The notes beneath the pieces are model-generated. The model saw nothing but the letters and a program-made list of their open reading frames with translations, was not told where the DNA came from and did no database searches. Shown in pieces: positions 1-9,047 of a DNA stretch of 36,555 bases; within the stretch, counting starts at the first letter, position 1, and every line of letters starts with the position of its first letter. A program made the translations under genes and the position numbers. Where the stretch lies: positions 1 through 36,555 of the forward strand of contig WGLV01000062.1 of NCBI GenBank assembly GCA_016125385.1. Reading direction: 5' to 3'. The DNA is from a bacterium (GTDB lineage Bacteria; Hinthialibacterota; Hinthialibacteria; Hinthialibacterales; Hinthialibacteraceae).

Positions 1-2
1 AG

Positions 3-1004
3 GGCGTAACCGAGTACACCGGGTACGGCCTGTTCTTCACCTCGATCCCGTACCGGTTTTACCCCATCCTGGCGTTGCTGATGTGCCTGGCGGTGTGCTG
101 GTCGGGGCGCGATTTCGGCCCCATGCGCCAGGCCGAACTCGACGCCCAACAGGGAGACGGCGGCCTCGGCAACGACGAGATCGACGAATTGAGCGGCGGG
201 CGGCTCCACCTCGGTACATTGCTGGTGTTCGCGCCGTTCGTGGTGTTAACCGTCTGTTCGCTGGGCGCGCTGGTTATCAGCGGACTCGGCAATGGCGCGG
301 AAATCGACAGGTCGTCGCTCTGGCAGACCCTGTCGAATATCTTCAACGAATCCGACGCCTACCGCAGCATCCTGTGGGCGACGCTGCTCTCCACCGTCAC
401 CGCCTTCGCGGTTCATCTCGCCGTGTTGCGCGAATCGTTCGAGGAGGTCTACGACGCCTGGTTGACCGGCTGCAAGTCGATGTTCCCCATTTCGATCATT
501 CTCGTACTGGCGTGGAGCATCGGCGCGGTCTGCACCGAACTGCGCACCGATCAGTTCATCGCCTCGCTGCTGGGCGCCGATTTCAACCCGGCGTTTCTGC
601 CCTTCTTCACCTTTCTCTGCGCGGCGCTCATCAGTTTTTCAACCGGGACCAGCTTCGGCACCATGTCGATTCTGATTCCCATCGTCACGCCCCTCGTCCT
701 CCCGTTCGGCGCGGACAACCCCGCCATCGTCAGCGCCGCCGTGGGCAGCATTCTGGGCGGCGCCATCTTCGGCGATCACTGCTCGCCGATCTCCGACACC
801 ACCATCCTGTCGTCGGGCGCCAGCGGCTGCACCGTAACCGCCCACGTCAACACCCAGTTGCCCTATGCGCTCAGCGCGGCGGGCGTATCGGCGTTATGTC
901 TGCTGGCGACGCCCTTCGCGCCCGTCTGGGCGCTCAACCTGGGCGGCATGGCGATCCTGATCGCGGTGGTGTACGTTTTCGGAAGCAAGACCGACGCGGC
1001 GTGA
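3..1004 (+). CDS. NhaC-family Na+/H+ antiporter, 3' part (5' end outside window)
   Basis: The reading frame is open from the left edge (codon at 3) to the TGA at 1002-1004, giving about 333 C-terminal residues of a multi-pass membrane protein. The diagnostic stretch is GGAIFGDHCSPISDTTILSS at about 750-810, a strongly conserved motif of the NhaC family of sodium/proton antiporters. It is followed by GASGCTVTAHVNTQLPYAL, as in that family. Several hydrophobic helices are visible, for example near 220-300, 480-540, 600-700 and 860-990. The protein would exchange Na+ for H+ across the inner membrane in pH or sodium homeostasis. The start lies upstream of the window, so length and promoter cannot be judged. 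The gene converges on gatB. Related NhaC-like proteins can exchange amino-acid or organic substrates, so the exact substrate is less certain than the family. Confidence 0.88.
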   Translation, partial: GVTEYTGYGLFFTSIPYRFYPILALLMCLAVCWSGRDFGPMRQAELDAQQGDGGLGNDEIDELSGGRLHLGTLLVFAPFVVLTVCSLGALVISGLGNGAEIDRSSLWQTLSNIFNESDAYRSILWATLLSTVTAFAVHLAVLRESFEEVYDAWLTGCKSMFPISIILVLAWSIGAVCTELRTDQFIASLLGADFNPAFLPFFTFLCAALISFSTGTSFGTMSILIPIVTPLVLPFGADNPAIVSAAVGSILGGAIFGDHCSPISDTTILSSGASGCTVTAHVNTQLPYALSAAGVSALCLLATPFAPVWALNLGGMAILIAVVYVFGSKTDAA

Positions 1005-1069
1005 GGCGTGAAAATTTGAGAGCATCGCATCACATTTTTGATCTCCGCGCCATTCAGCGGAAATGAGTA

Positions 1070-1091
1070 GGGGCACGTTGCAACGTGCCCC
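1070..1091. repeat. 22-bp perfect palindrome between convergent genes
   Basis: GGGGCACGTTG is followed directly by its exact reverse complement. As RNA it would fold into an 8-bp stem with a TTGCAA loop. It lies between the convergent ends of the antiporter gene and gatB. No T-run follows on either strand, so it is not a classical intrinsic terminator. It could be a REP-type extragenic palindrome or a weak bidirectional terminator. Confidence 0.5.
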
Positions 1092-1139
1092 AGGTAATAT
1101 CTTCAATTTCCACGGAAAAGAAAAAAACAATCGGCTCGT

Positions 1140-2579
1140 CTACGATCTCAACTTCCGGTTGAGAATTTCCTGCACGGCGCCGGGGTCGGCTTGACCGCGG
1201 CTCTTGCGCATGACCTGCCCCAGCAGAAAGTTGAGCGCCTTGTCCTTGCCGCCAGCGTATTCCTCCGCCGGACCGGGATTTTCCGCGATGACCTCGTCCA
1301 CGAATTTTTCGATGGCGCCGGCGTCGCTGACGACCTCAAGCCCCTGCTCTTTCACGATCGCGCCCGGCGTTTTTCCGCTCTCCATCATCTCCTTGAAGAC
1401 CTTTTTGGCGAGGTTCTGATTGATGGTCTTGTCGTCGATCAGTTTCACCAGTTCGGCGAGGTGCGCGGGTTTGACCGGCAGGTCGTTGATGTCGCTGTCT
1501 TCGTCTTTCAGCTCGGCGAGCAGGTAGGTCATGATCCAGTTGCTGAACGCCTTGGGCGCGTTGTGCGCCTGGCAACATTCGTCGAAATAATCGGCGACGT
1601 GCTTGTCGGCGGCCAGTACGCCCGCGTCATACTCGGGCAGGCCGTATTGTTCGACGTAACGCTTGCGTTTGGCGTCGCGCAGTTCGGGCAGTTCGGCGCG
1701 CAGGCGGTCGATGTAATCGCGTTCCAGCCGCACCGGCGGCAGGTCCGGCTCGGGAAAGTAGCGATAGTCCTTGGCGCCCTCTTTGACGCGCATCGGGCGG
1801 GTTTCGCCCTTATCGTCGTCCCACAGGCGGGTTTCCTGAATCACGCGCCCGCCTTCTTCCAGAATTTCGGTCTGGCGCTCCATCTCGTAATCGAGCGCGC
1901 GCAACACCGCCTTGATAGAGCCGACGTTTTTCACCTCGACCTTGGTGCCGTATTCGGTAGTACCGGCGGGCCGCATGGAAATATTAAGTTCAAAGCGCAA
2001 CGAACCTTCCTGCATCTTACAGTCGCTCACGCCGAGGTAGCGCAGCAGCCCCCGCATGGTCTGCATGAAGATTTCCGCTTCTTCCCGGCTGCGCAGATCG
2101 GGTTCGCTGACGATCTCAAGCAGGCTGGTGCCCGCTCGGTTGAGATCGACCAGCGAAATCCATTTCCCGCCGCGTTTTTCATGGATCAGTTTGCCGGCGT
2201 CTTCTTCGAGGTGAATGTTATGAATGCCGATGGTCTTTTCGGTCCCGTCGGGCATGACGATGTTGAGACGCCCGTGCCGCGCCAGCGGCTGATATTCCTG
2301 CGATATCTGGTAATTCTTGGGCAGGTCGGGGTAATAGTAATGTTTGCGGTCGAAAAGGGTGACCTCGGGAATCTCGCATTGCATGGCCAGCGCCGCCTTG
2401 AGCGACATCTCCATCGAAACGCGGTTCAACACCGGCAGCGTGCCGGGCAGCCCCAGGCAGACGGGATTGACGTATTCATTCGGCTGGCCGCCGAATTCAG
2501 CGCGGGTGGATGAAAACACCTTGGATCGGCTCGCCAGCTCGACGTGAGTCTCAAAACCGATAACGGGTTCATAGTTCAT
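1140..2579 (-). CDS. gatB: Aspartyl/glutamyl-tRNA(Asn/Gln) amidotransferase subunit B
   Basis: This 479-residue protein has the usual GatB length. It opens with MNYEPVIGFETHVELASRSK, the GatB N-terminal signature, and contains LNRAGTSLLEIVSEPDLRS, the classic GatB motif. The C-terminus is a GatB/YqeY tail domain (about 330-479). GatB is the tRNA-binding and kinase-like subunit of GatCAB, which converts mischarged Glu-tRNA(Gln) or Asp-tRNA(Asn) to the cognate amide forms in the cytoplasm. An ATG at 2594 is also in frame, but AAGGA sits inside that extension, about 8 nt before the ATG at 2579, so 2579 is preferred. gatA and gatC are not in this window. The gene is divergent from the membrane-protein gene at 2738. 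Confidence 0.96.
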   Translation of the reverse strand: MNYEPVIGFETHVELASRSKVFSSTRAEFGGQPNEYVNPVCLGLPGTLPVLNRVSMEMSLKAALAMQCEIPEVTLFDRKHYYYPDLPKNYQISQEYQPLARHGRLNIVMPDGTEKTIGIHNIHLEEDAGKLIHEKRGGKWISLVDLNRAGTSLLEIVSEPDLRSREEAEIFMQTMRGLLRYLGVSDCKMQEGSLRFELNISMRPAGTTEYGTKVEVKNVGSIKAVLRALDYEMERQTEILEEGGRVIQETRLWDDDKGETRPMRVKEGAKDYRYFPEPDLPPVRLERDYIDRLRAELPELRDAKRKRYVEQYGLPEYDAGVLAADKHVADYFDECCQAHNAPKAFSNWIMTYLLAELKDEDSDINDLPVKPAHLAELVKLIDDKTINQNLAKKVFKEMMESGKTPGAIVKEQGLEVVSDAGAIEKFVDEVIAENPGPAEEYAGGKDKALNFLLGQVMRKSRGQADPGAVQEILNRKLRS

Positions 2580-2737
2580 GACGAATTCCTTCAATCAAAA
2601 CGCGCGAACGGCGCTGGGAATGGTTGGATTGTAGCAACCGCGCGGAGATGCTCAAAGCGCGGCGAACCCGATGCCATTCACCCGGCGGCGGGTTCGCCGG
2701 TCTTGTATTTCGCCGCGATAACCATGAAAGTCTTGCC

Positions 2738-5533
2738 ATGATGAAACGGTTTCGATTCCCTTCTTTCCGCTTCGCTTTCACGCTGGCCTTTCTCGCGGCG
2801 GCGTGGCTGGCCGCATGGTACGCCCTCGCCTGCGGCGTGCGCAACGCCTGGCTCGATCCGGCGGGCGTCATGCTGTTCAAACACGCCTGCGGATGGCTGC
2901 TGGGCCTGTTGGCCGCCGCCGCGCTCCTCACCCGCGCTGAAGCCGGACGCGCCCGCTCGCGGCTGGGTTTGGCCGCCGAATGCGCGGCATGGGCGGGCTT
3001 TATCGCCCTGATGATCGCGATCGACTGGCCCCCGTTGCGCGATGGAGTGTTAACTTCGGGCGACAACCTGATGCACTTCACACTCGCTTCGCTGACGGAG
3101 AAAAACCTCTGGAGCCATTTCAAGCTGCGCGGCTGGTGTTCGGCGGTAGGGATGGGGTTCCCGCTCAACGATCTCTATCCCCCGGGCGGCAACCTGATCG
3201 TGGTTGCCTTCCGCGCACTGACCCTGTGGCTGATTTCGCTGGAGCGGGTCTATGCGTTCACCGTGTTTCTGAGCCTGCTGGGCTATGCGTTTTTCATGGC
3301 CCGCGCGGCGCGGCGCGCGGGAGGCCGCCTCGCGGCGATCGCGACGTTGCTGCTGCTCGTATTCGACAACGGCGACTGGTATTTCAGTTGGGCAAGTTCC
3401 CTCGACGGCGGCATGTGGGCGATTCTGCTGGGGCTGGGGATGTCGTTCAATGCGTTTTCATTGTACGCCCAACCGAATAGCCCCGCCTCGAAAAAAGAAG
3501 CGCTCGAACTGATCGGCTGCGTCGCGTTCAGCATTCTGTTGCATCCCTTTTACGTGTTCTTCAACGGATTCTGGCTGCTCTGCGCATGGTGGACGGCGTG
3601 GATGAGCCGCGGATGGAGCGAAGCCTCAAAAACCGGCGCCCCGCTGCCGCGCTTCGTCCTGTTCGCGTTCGGGTACGCGTTGGCGGCGTTCTGGTGGGTC
3701 CCCTTCGCGCTGAGCAAACAATGGATTTTTCCGTATGGATACTGGGGCCGCTCCATGGCCGAGTTCGGCCGCCTGATGATCGAAGGAACCCTGTTCAAGG
3801 AAGCCCCGGTCTATCTCACCCTCTTGGGGCTGGCCGCGATGGCGTGGGGGCTGTTTTCACGCCGGACGTTCATCGCGGCGCTGGCGCTGTTCGTGCTGGC
3901 GAACCTGTTTCTCGGTTCCGAACCGGCGCGCTACCTGCTCGCGGTTCCCGCGTACGCCGATTTTTTCGAACACATGCAGGCCGAGCGCCTGATCGCGGCG
4001 GCGAAAATCGGCTGCATTCTGCTCATCGCCATCGCGGCCGCTTCAGGATTAAAATCGTGGACGGCTTCGCCGCGCGCGCAACGTCTTCACGACGGGCTGC
4101 GCGGCTGGATATGGCCCGAACAGCCTCAACCCTGGACGCGAATCGCCGAAGGCGTCATCCACGATCTGGGAGCCGCGCTGATGGGGTTCGCGATATTGAT
4201 ACCCGCAGGATTCCTGCTTGAAAGCGCGGGCGCGGCGGCGATTCACTGGCAGGTGAATCCATCCCTCAAACGCGTCTACTCCTACCCGGACGACCAGTTC
4301 TGGCCCAGTTTTCAGGATATCAAATCGGCCATCGGCGGCGCCATCGCGGAGACTCCCGCCAGCGATCTGCTGAACAATCCCCTGCCCGGTCACCGAGCGC
4401 TGACGCGCATCGCCTGGCGCATGCCCGCCATCGCGGCCTACCTGCCGCTGAGCGTTTATGTAACCGGTTATCTGCCGGCCGACGTGCTGGGGACGAGGCC
4501 GCTGTTGCCGGATGAATGGACGTTCGATCTAGCCCGGGTTGATTTCATCATCGACGAAACGAATAATCCCGATCCCGCCGTGCAGGCCATGACAGGGCTG
4601 GAAACCCTGCGCGAAAACGGCCGCTACACCGTATACCGCCGCACGCCCGCCTTTGAACACGGCTGGGTGCTGCACGGCCCCGGCGAGGTCAGGCGTCTTG
4701 ATGACGAAGACGGCGCGATGCGCTTTGAATTCAGCGGGACGGCCGATCGGTCGTATTTCCGGCTCGGGATTTCACGCTATCGCAAATGGTCGGGCCGGAT
4801 GAACGGCCAGCCCGTGGATTTGCTCTTGCCCGCCGTGGGCGGCGAATCGGTGGAAGCCTGGAAATTCATCGGGACGAAAGTCAGCGACGGCGTGCTGGAG
4901 ATTCGCTACGCGCCGCAGTGGTTCGACCGCGCCGCCTTCGCGTTAAGCGCGGCCGCGCTGGCGTTGCTGATCGCGTTCGCCGCGTTCAGAAAACCTTTTG
5001 AGTGGTTGCGCGCTCTGCCTTCACCCCCGGCGTGGACGGCGCGCGCGGCGTCGATTGTTCTGAGCCTGGGCCTCGCCGGCGGATTCATCGCGCTGGCGGT
5101 GACGCCGGCGTATTTCGATTCCATCCACGCCGAACCGAAATTGCAATTCTTGGGTAATTACGTCGACCAGGTGGGCGCGGACGGTGACCGCCCCGACGGT
5201 CAGGCCGACATGATTTTCCTGCTCGAATTCGAACTCGCCGACCCGAACGGCGTCAAAGAACTGACTTTGATCCCGCTGGATGAGACCGGCGCGGAGCGGC
5301 CCGCCGAGACCTACAGCACGCGGCATCCTCACGAGCGCACTCTCGCCGTGCTCGATCTGTTGGGCCGCCGCGCCGACCGCATGGACGGATCGCTCGACCT
5401 CCCCGCGTCGCGTTTTCAACGCATGCTGATCTTCGCCAATAATCCAACCGGCGGCGCGATCCCCATGCCGTTACGCATGAAATGCGTGGTCGCTTACCGC
5501 TCCGGCGAGACGATGGAGGTGAAATTACCGTAA
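2738..5533 (+). CDS. Large multi-pass membrane protein, GT-C/YfhO/PTPS-related type
   Basis: This is a protein of about 931 residues. The N-terminal two thirds are dominated by hydrophobic segments (a first helix at residues 12-30, then about ten more). The early motif SGDNLMHFTLASL and the LNDLYPPGGNLI loop resemble the first large periplasmic loop of GT-C-fold membrane proteins, including the '6-pyruvoyl-tetrahydropterin synthase-related' membrane family. A soluble domain of about 250 residues follows, then two helices near 4930-4990 and 5040-5100 and a beta-rich C-terminal tail. It may transfer a lipid-linked sugar to an extracytoplasmic acceptor, but this is inferred from fold only. ATGs at 2738 and 2741 are adjacent; GAAAG lies just upstream. 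In-frame codons extend back to 2624, but that part overlaps the promoter region and is not membrane-protein-like. Intrinsic catalytic residues were not identified. Confidence 0.7.
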   Translation: MMKRFRFPSFRFAFTLAFLAAAWLAAWYALACGVRNAWLDPAGVMLFKHACGWLLGLLAAAALLTRAEAGRARSRLGLAAECAAWAGFIALMIAIDWPPLRDGVLTSGDNLMHFTLASLTEKNLWSHFKLRGWCSAVGMGFPLNDLYPPGGNLIVVAFRALTLWLISLERVYAFTVFLSLLGYAFFMARAARRAGGRLAAIATLLLLVFDNGDWYFSWASSLDGGMWAILLGLGMSFNAFSLYAQPNSPASKKEALELIGCVAFSILLHPFYVFFNGFWLLCAWWTAWMSRGWSEASKTGAPLPRFVLFAFGYALAAFWWVPFALSKQWIFPYGYWGRSMAEFGRLMIEGTLFKEAPVYLTLLGLAAMAWGLFSRRTFIAALALFVLANLFLGSEPARYLLAVPAYADFFEHMQAERLIAAAKIGCILLIAIAAASGLKSWTASPRAQRLHDGLRGWIWPEQPQPWTRIAEGVIHDLGAALMGFAILIPAGFLLESAGAAAIHWQVNPSLKRVYSYPDDQFWPSFQDIKSAIGGAIAETPASDLLNNPLPGHRALTRIAWRMPAIAAYLPLSVYVTGYLPADVLGTRPLLPDEWTFDLARVDFIIDETNNPDPAVQAMTGLETLRENGRYTVYRRTPAFEHGWVLHGPGEVRRLDDEDGAMRFEFSGTADRSYFRLGISRYRKWSGRMNGQPVDLLLPAVGGESVEAWKFIGTKVSDGVLEIRYAPQWFDRAAFALSAAALALLIAFAAFRKPFEWLRALPSPPAWTARAASIVLSLGLAGGFIALAVTPAYFDSIHAEPKLQFLGNYVDQVGADGDRPDGQADMIFLLEFELADPNGVKELTLIPLDETGAERPAETYSTRHPHERTLAVLDLLGRRADRMDGSLDLPASRFQRMLIFANNPTGGAIPMPLRMKCVVAYRSGETMEVKLP

Positions 5534-5623
5534 GAACGACGCCGCGTTCGTTGCCCGCGAACCGGGGGGTGGGTATCATGTACAAACGCCCCCGGCGGGG
5601 CGATATACACCCAGGAGCCAGGT

Positions 5624-7138
5624 ATGTCTCAATCGTTCTACATCACCACGGCCATCTCGTACGTCAACGCCAAGCCTCACATTGGCCACGCGTATGAATT
5701 CATCGCGTCCGACGCCATCGCGCGCTTCAAGCGGATGATGGGCATGAAGGTCTTTTTTCTGTCGGGCGTCGATGAACACAGCGCCAAGGTTGAAAAAGCC
5801 GCCGCCGCGCAGGGCCTGCCTCCGCGCGAATATTGCGACCAGATGTCTGACGTCTTTCGCGACGTTCACGCCAGACTGGGCAACCAGCTCGACGATTTTA
5901 TCCGTACCAGCGAACCGCGCCATCACGCCGCAACCAAAGAGATGCTGCGGCGCTCGTACGAAAACGGCGACATCTATAAAGCCAAGTACGCGGGCTGGTA
6001 CGACCTCACCGCCGAAGCCTTCGTGCCCGAAACCGATCTGCCCGAGCCGGACAAACGCAAAAACATCGAGTGGATCGAGGAAGAAAACTATTTCTTCAAA
6101 CTCAGCAATTACACCGAACGGTTGAAAGAACATTTCAACGCCCATCCCGAGTTCGTGCAGCCCGACATGTACCGCAACGAGATGCTGGCGCTGCTCGATC
6201 GCGGCTTGCAGGATATCAGCATCTCGCGCTCGACCACCCGGTGGGGCATCCCCCTGCCGTGGGACGAGACGCACGTCTCGTACGTGTGGTTCGACGCGCT
6301 GACCAATTACCTCACCGGCGTGGGCTTCGTGCATGACATGGCCATGTATGAAACCTTCTGGCCGGCCGACGCTCACATCATCGGCAAGGATATCAACCGC
6401 TTTCACTCGGTCTTCTGGCCGGCGATGCTGATGTCGGCGGGTTTGCCGCTGCCCAGACAGGTTTTCGTCCACGGCTTCATCAATCACAAGGGCGAAAAGA
6501 TGTCGAAGTCGATCGGCAACGTGGTCGACCCGTTGTCGCTGATCGAAAACTACGGCTGCGATCCGTTGCGCTATTTTCTGCTGCGTGAGATCGCCTTTGG
6601 CCGCGACGGCGATTATTCAGAAGACTCGCTCATCACGCGGTATAACGCCGATCTGGCCAACGATCTGGGCAACCTGTTTTCGCGCGTGCTTTCGATGATC
6701 AAAAAATACCGTGATTGCGTGGTTCCTAACGGCGCGGTTGACGATTCACTGCGCGGCGTGATCGATCGCGTACAGACGCAATACGCCGAGGCGATGAACC
6801 AGTTCATGCTGCATCAGGCGCTGGTCGCGATCTGGGAACTCGTGGGCCGCGCGAATCAGTACGTCGTCGAAAACGAACCTTGGGCGCTCGCCAAAGACGA
6901 AGCCAAGGCGGATCGCCTCGACGCGGTGTTGTTCAACCTCGCCGAAGCGCTGCGCCGCACGGCGATCATGGTCTATCCCTTCATGCCCTCCAAGGCGATG
7001 GAGATGCTCGGCGACCTCGGCCTCCCGCGGGAGGGCGCTCCTATGCTGAATCAACTGGACGCCGACGCCTGTTCGGGCGTCACCGTCACGCCGGGCAGGT
7101 CGCTGTTCCCCCGGCTGGAGCGCGAAGAAGCGAAATAA
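5624..7138 (+). CDS. metG: Methionyl-tRNA synthetase
   Basis: This 504-residue class I aminoacyl-tRNA synthetase charges tRNA(Met) in the cytoplasm. The HIGH motif is PHIGHAYEF (residues 18-26), and KMSKS occurs at 292-296 within GEKMSKSIGNVVDP. The FLSGVDEHSAKVEKAA stretch matches the MetRS catalytic core. The connective peptide reads YAGWYDLTAEAFVPETDL, with no Cys-X2-Cys knuckle, so this is the zinc-free type. There is no C-terminal tRNA-binding (EMAP-like) domain, which makes it a short form. AGGAG at 5613-5617 lies 6 nt before the ATG. A strong intrinsic terminator follows at 7168-7193. Confidence 0.97.
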   Translation: MSQSFYITTAISYVNAKPHIGHAYEFIASDAIARFKRMMGMKVFFLSGVDEHSAKVEKAAAAQGLPPREYCDQMSDVFRDVHARLGNQLDDFIRTSEPRHHAATKEMLRRSYENGDIYKAKYAGWYDLTAEAFVPETDLPEPDKRKNIEWIEEENYFFKLSNYTERLKEHFNAHPEFVQPDMYRNEMLALLDRGLQDISISRSTTRWGIPLPWDETHVSYVWFDALTNYLTGVGFVHDMAMYETFWPADAHIIGKDINRFHSVFWPAMLMSAGLPLPRQVFVHGFINHKGEKMSKSIGNVVDPLSLIENYGCDPLRYFLLREIAFGRDGDYSEDSLITRYNADLANDLGNLFSRVLSMIKKYRDCVVPNGAVDDSLRGVIDRVQTQYAEAMNQFMLHQALVAIWELVGRANQYVVENEPWALAKDEAKADRLDAVLFNLAEALRRTAIMVYPFMPSKAMEMLGDLGLPREGAPMLNQLDADACSGVTVTPGRSLFPRLEREEAK

Positions 7139-7167
7139 GACATTCATCCATACACAAAACAACATCG

Positions 7168-7193
7168 CGGGGGCGCTTTGACGCCCCCGTTTT
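7168..7193 (+). terminator. Intrinsic terminator after metG
   Basis: CGGGGGCG pairs with CGCCCCCG in a perfect 8-bp stem around a 6-nt loop (CTTTGA). A short T-run at 7190-7193 follows. It sits 30 bp after the metG stop codon. Confidence 0.85.
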
Positions 7194-7264
7194 GTTAGCC
7201 GGAAACCGCTTCCATACGACTATGACAGTGTTGGCCGTGCATATTGATGTCCGGGGGGATCATC

Positions 7265-9001
7265 ATGAACGGTTCCGTCACAAACCCGATCCTTTTGCTC
7301 TTTTTTCTGTTCCCGATCCAGATTGAACCCGCTCATGGCGCCGCCGATCCATCCGGCTCGGACGTAGAGGTTATTGAAATTCAGGGCCTGACGTTCGAAA
7401 TGATTTCACCGCCGGCTGGTGAATTCATCATGGGCGCGGACGGCGGAGCCATTCATGAAGGCCCCGCGCGCCAGTTCGAAATAAGCCGCCGATTCGCCTT
7501 GAGCCGGACGGAAGTCACGGTTGGTCAGTTCACCGCGTTTCAACAGGCGTCGGGTTATCTGTCCGAAGTCGAGCGAAACGGGTATATCGCGTGTGGAGAC
7601 GTATGGGTTAATTATTATCCCGTCACTTCAGTACGAATGTGGAAACGAAACGGATTTCTGGAGAATCCCGATTGTCCCATGACCGGCGTTTCATGGAACG
7701 ATGCGGCGGCGTTCTGCCATTGGCTCTCTGAACAAAGCGGCCGCCGCTTCCGTCTGCCCACGGAGGCCGAATGGGAATACGCCAGCCGGGCGGGCGACGC
7801 AAACGACAAACCCGTTCGAGTCGAAGAGCGGGCGTGGTTTAACTTCAATGCGGAAAAAGCCATTCACCCGGTCGGAGAAAAAGCGCCCAACGCATGGGGA
7901 TTTTGCGATATGCATGGCAACGTGGAAGAATGGTGCCTCGACCGATGGAAACCGCATTTTCCAAAAGCGCCCAACGAACTGGCCGCGAGTCTGGCGGCGA
8001 ACGAGATCGAACGCCTGGCGCCGCGCCGCGCCGTTCGAGGCGGATCGTGGGCCAAAGGCGTTGATGAACTGCGATACGCGTACCGATCCTGCGCTGAACA
8101 GGCGAACGGCGCCGACGACCTGGGCTTTCGCATCCTGATGGAACAGGAGAGCGCACAGTTCGAAGCCGACGCGCTTGAGAGGGTCTCCCGATCCACGGTT
8201 CCCGCCGGAACGACGCCATTGGAATTCACGGTGGGCGGAGCGGCGTTTCGATTCGTTCGAATTCCCGCGGGCGAGTACAAAGCCGGTCCGGCGGAATATA
8301 CGGGAAGCATCCGCGAGACGCCTTCGCGGCGCGTCCGCTTCGATCGCGGGTTCGACATAAGCGAAACCGAGACGACCGTCGCGCAGTTTGAAGCGTTCGT
8401 CAACGCGACCGGGTATGTCACCGACGCGGAGCGGGAAGGATTCGCACTATCCTGCTTCGACTCGTGGCGCGCCCAACTCGGCATAAACTGGCGAACCCCC
8501 GGGTTTCCCATCAGCGGCGCCCATCCGGTCGTGGCGATGACCTTGTACGACGCAGGGGCGTTTTGCGCGTGGCTCAGCCGGGAAACCGGGTGGACGATTC
8601 GCATCCCCACCGATGACGAATGGGAATACGCTTGCCGGGCCGGTGAAGAGGGAGATTACGGCGGCGAGGTCTGGCGAATGGCGTGGTGTAACGCGAATTC
8701 AAACATGAAGCCCCACCCCGTGGCCTGTCTTGAACCCAACGCATGGGGGTTATACGACATGCATGGCAATGCATGGGAATGGTGTATCGGGCTTGATGAA
8801 AAACAACGGACGCCGCAAGCCGTGCAATGGGTCGAATTGAAACCGGGAAGCTTCTTTACAATGATACGGGGTGGTTCTTTTTTAAATCCACCCGATTTGT
8901 TGAAAGCCTGGTTCCGGTTCCACACCAGCCCCTCGCTGATTCACTTTAACAACGGAATCCGGCTGGTTCGTGATATCGGCGAACCGCGTGAACTACCCTG
9001 A
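7265..9001 (+). CDS. Secreted tandem SUMF1/FGE-sulfatase-domain protein, FGE cysteine pair absent
   Basis: This 578-residue protein begins with a hydrophobic signal peptide (LLLFFLFPIQIEPAHGAA) and carries two full SUMF1-type (DUF323) domains, at about 35-300 and 310-575. Each has the family hallmarks: RLPTEAEWEYASRAG and RIPTDDEWEYACRAG, then DMHGNVEEW (Asp215) and DMHGNAWEW (Asp498), then RGGSW near 258 and RGGSF near 535. True formylglycine-generating enzymes place a catalytic cysteine pair just after RGGS. Here the two positions read RGGSWAKGVDELRY and RGGSFLNPPDLLKA, so neither copy should activate sulfatases. Other SUMF1-fold proteins bind ligands or act as accessory domains, so a structural or binding role outside the cytoplasm is more likely. 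The start at 7265 is preferred over TTG 7244 because of the GGGGGG tract at 7253-7258 and the signal peptide. The gene is probably transcribed alone. Confidence 0.85.
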   Translation: MNGSVTNPILLLFFLFPIQIEPAHGAADPSGSDVEVIEIQGLTFEMISPPAGEFIMGADGGAIHEGPARQFEISRRFALSRTEVTVGQFTAFQQASGYLSEVERNGYIACGDVWVNYYPVTSVRMWKRNGFLENPDCPMTGVSWNDAAAFCHWLSEQSGRRFRLPTEAEWEYASRAGDANDKPVRVEERAWFNFNAEKAIHPVGEKAPNAWGFCDMHGNVEEWCLDRWKPHFPKAPNELAASLAANEIERLAPRRAVRGGSWAKGVDELRYAYRSCAEQANGADDLGFRILMEQESAQFEADALERVSRSTVPAGTTPLEFTVGGAAFRFVRIPAGEYKAGPAEYTGSIRETPSRRVRFDRGFDISETETTVAQFEAFVNATGYVTDAEREGFALSCFDSWRAQLGINWRTPGFPISGAHPVVAMTLYDAGAFCAWLSRETGWTIRIPTDDEWEYACRAGEEGDYGGEVWRMAWCNANSNMKPHPVACLEPNAWGLYDMHGNAWEWCIGLDEKQRTPQAVQWVELKPGSFFTMIRGGSFLNPPDLLKAWFRFHTSPSLIHFNNGIRLVRDIGEPRELP

Positions 9002-9047
9002 CAATCCGGCTTATCCTACAATATCTCATCCCATCGGGAGGCCGCGA

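Noticed and set aside
1191-2513. Long plus-strand open frame of 440 residues
   Set aside because: It lies entirely antisense to gatB, whose protein sequence is unambiguous. The composition is typical of an antisense shadow in GC-rich DNA.
5576-6487. Minus-strand open frame of about 300 residues
   Set aside because: Antisense to metG; no ribosome-binding site or recognisable motif.
7265-9001. Sulfatase-activating formylglycine-generating enzyme
   Set aside because: The SUMF1 fold is clear, but the required cysteine pair after RGGS is missing in both repeats.
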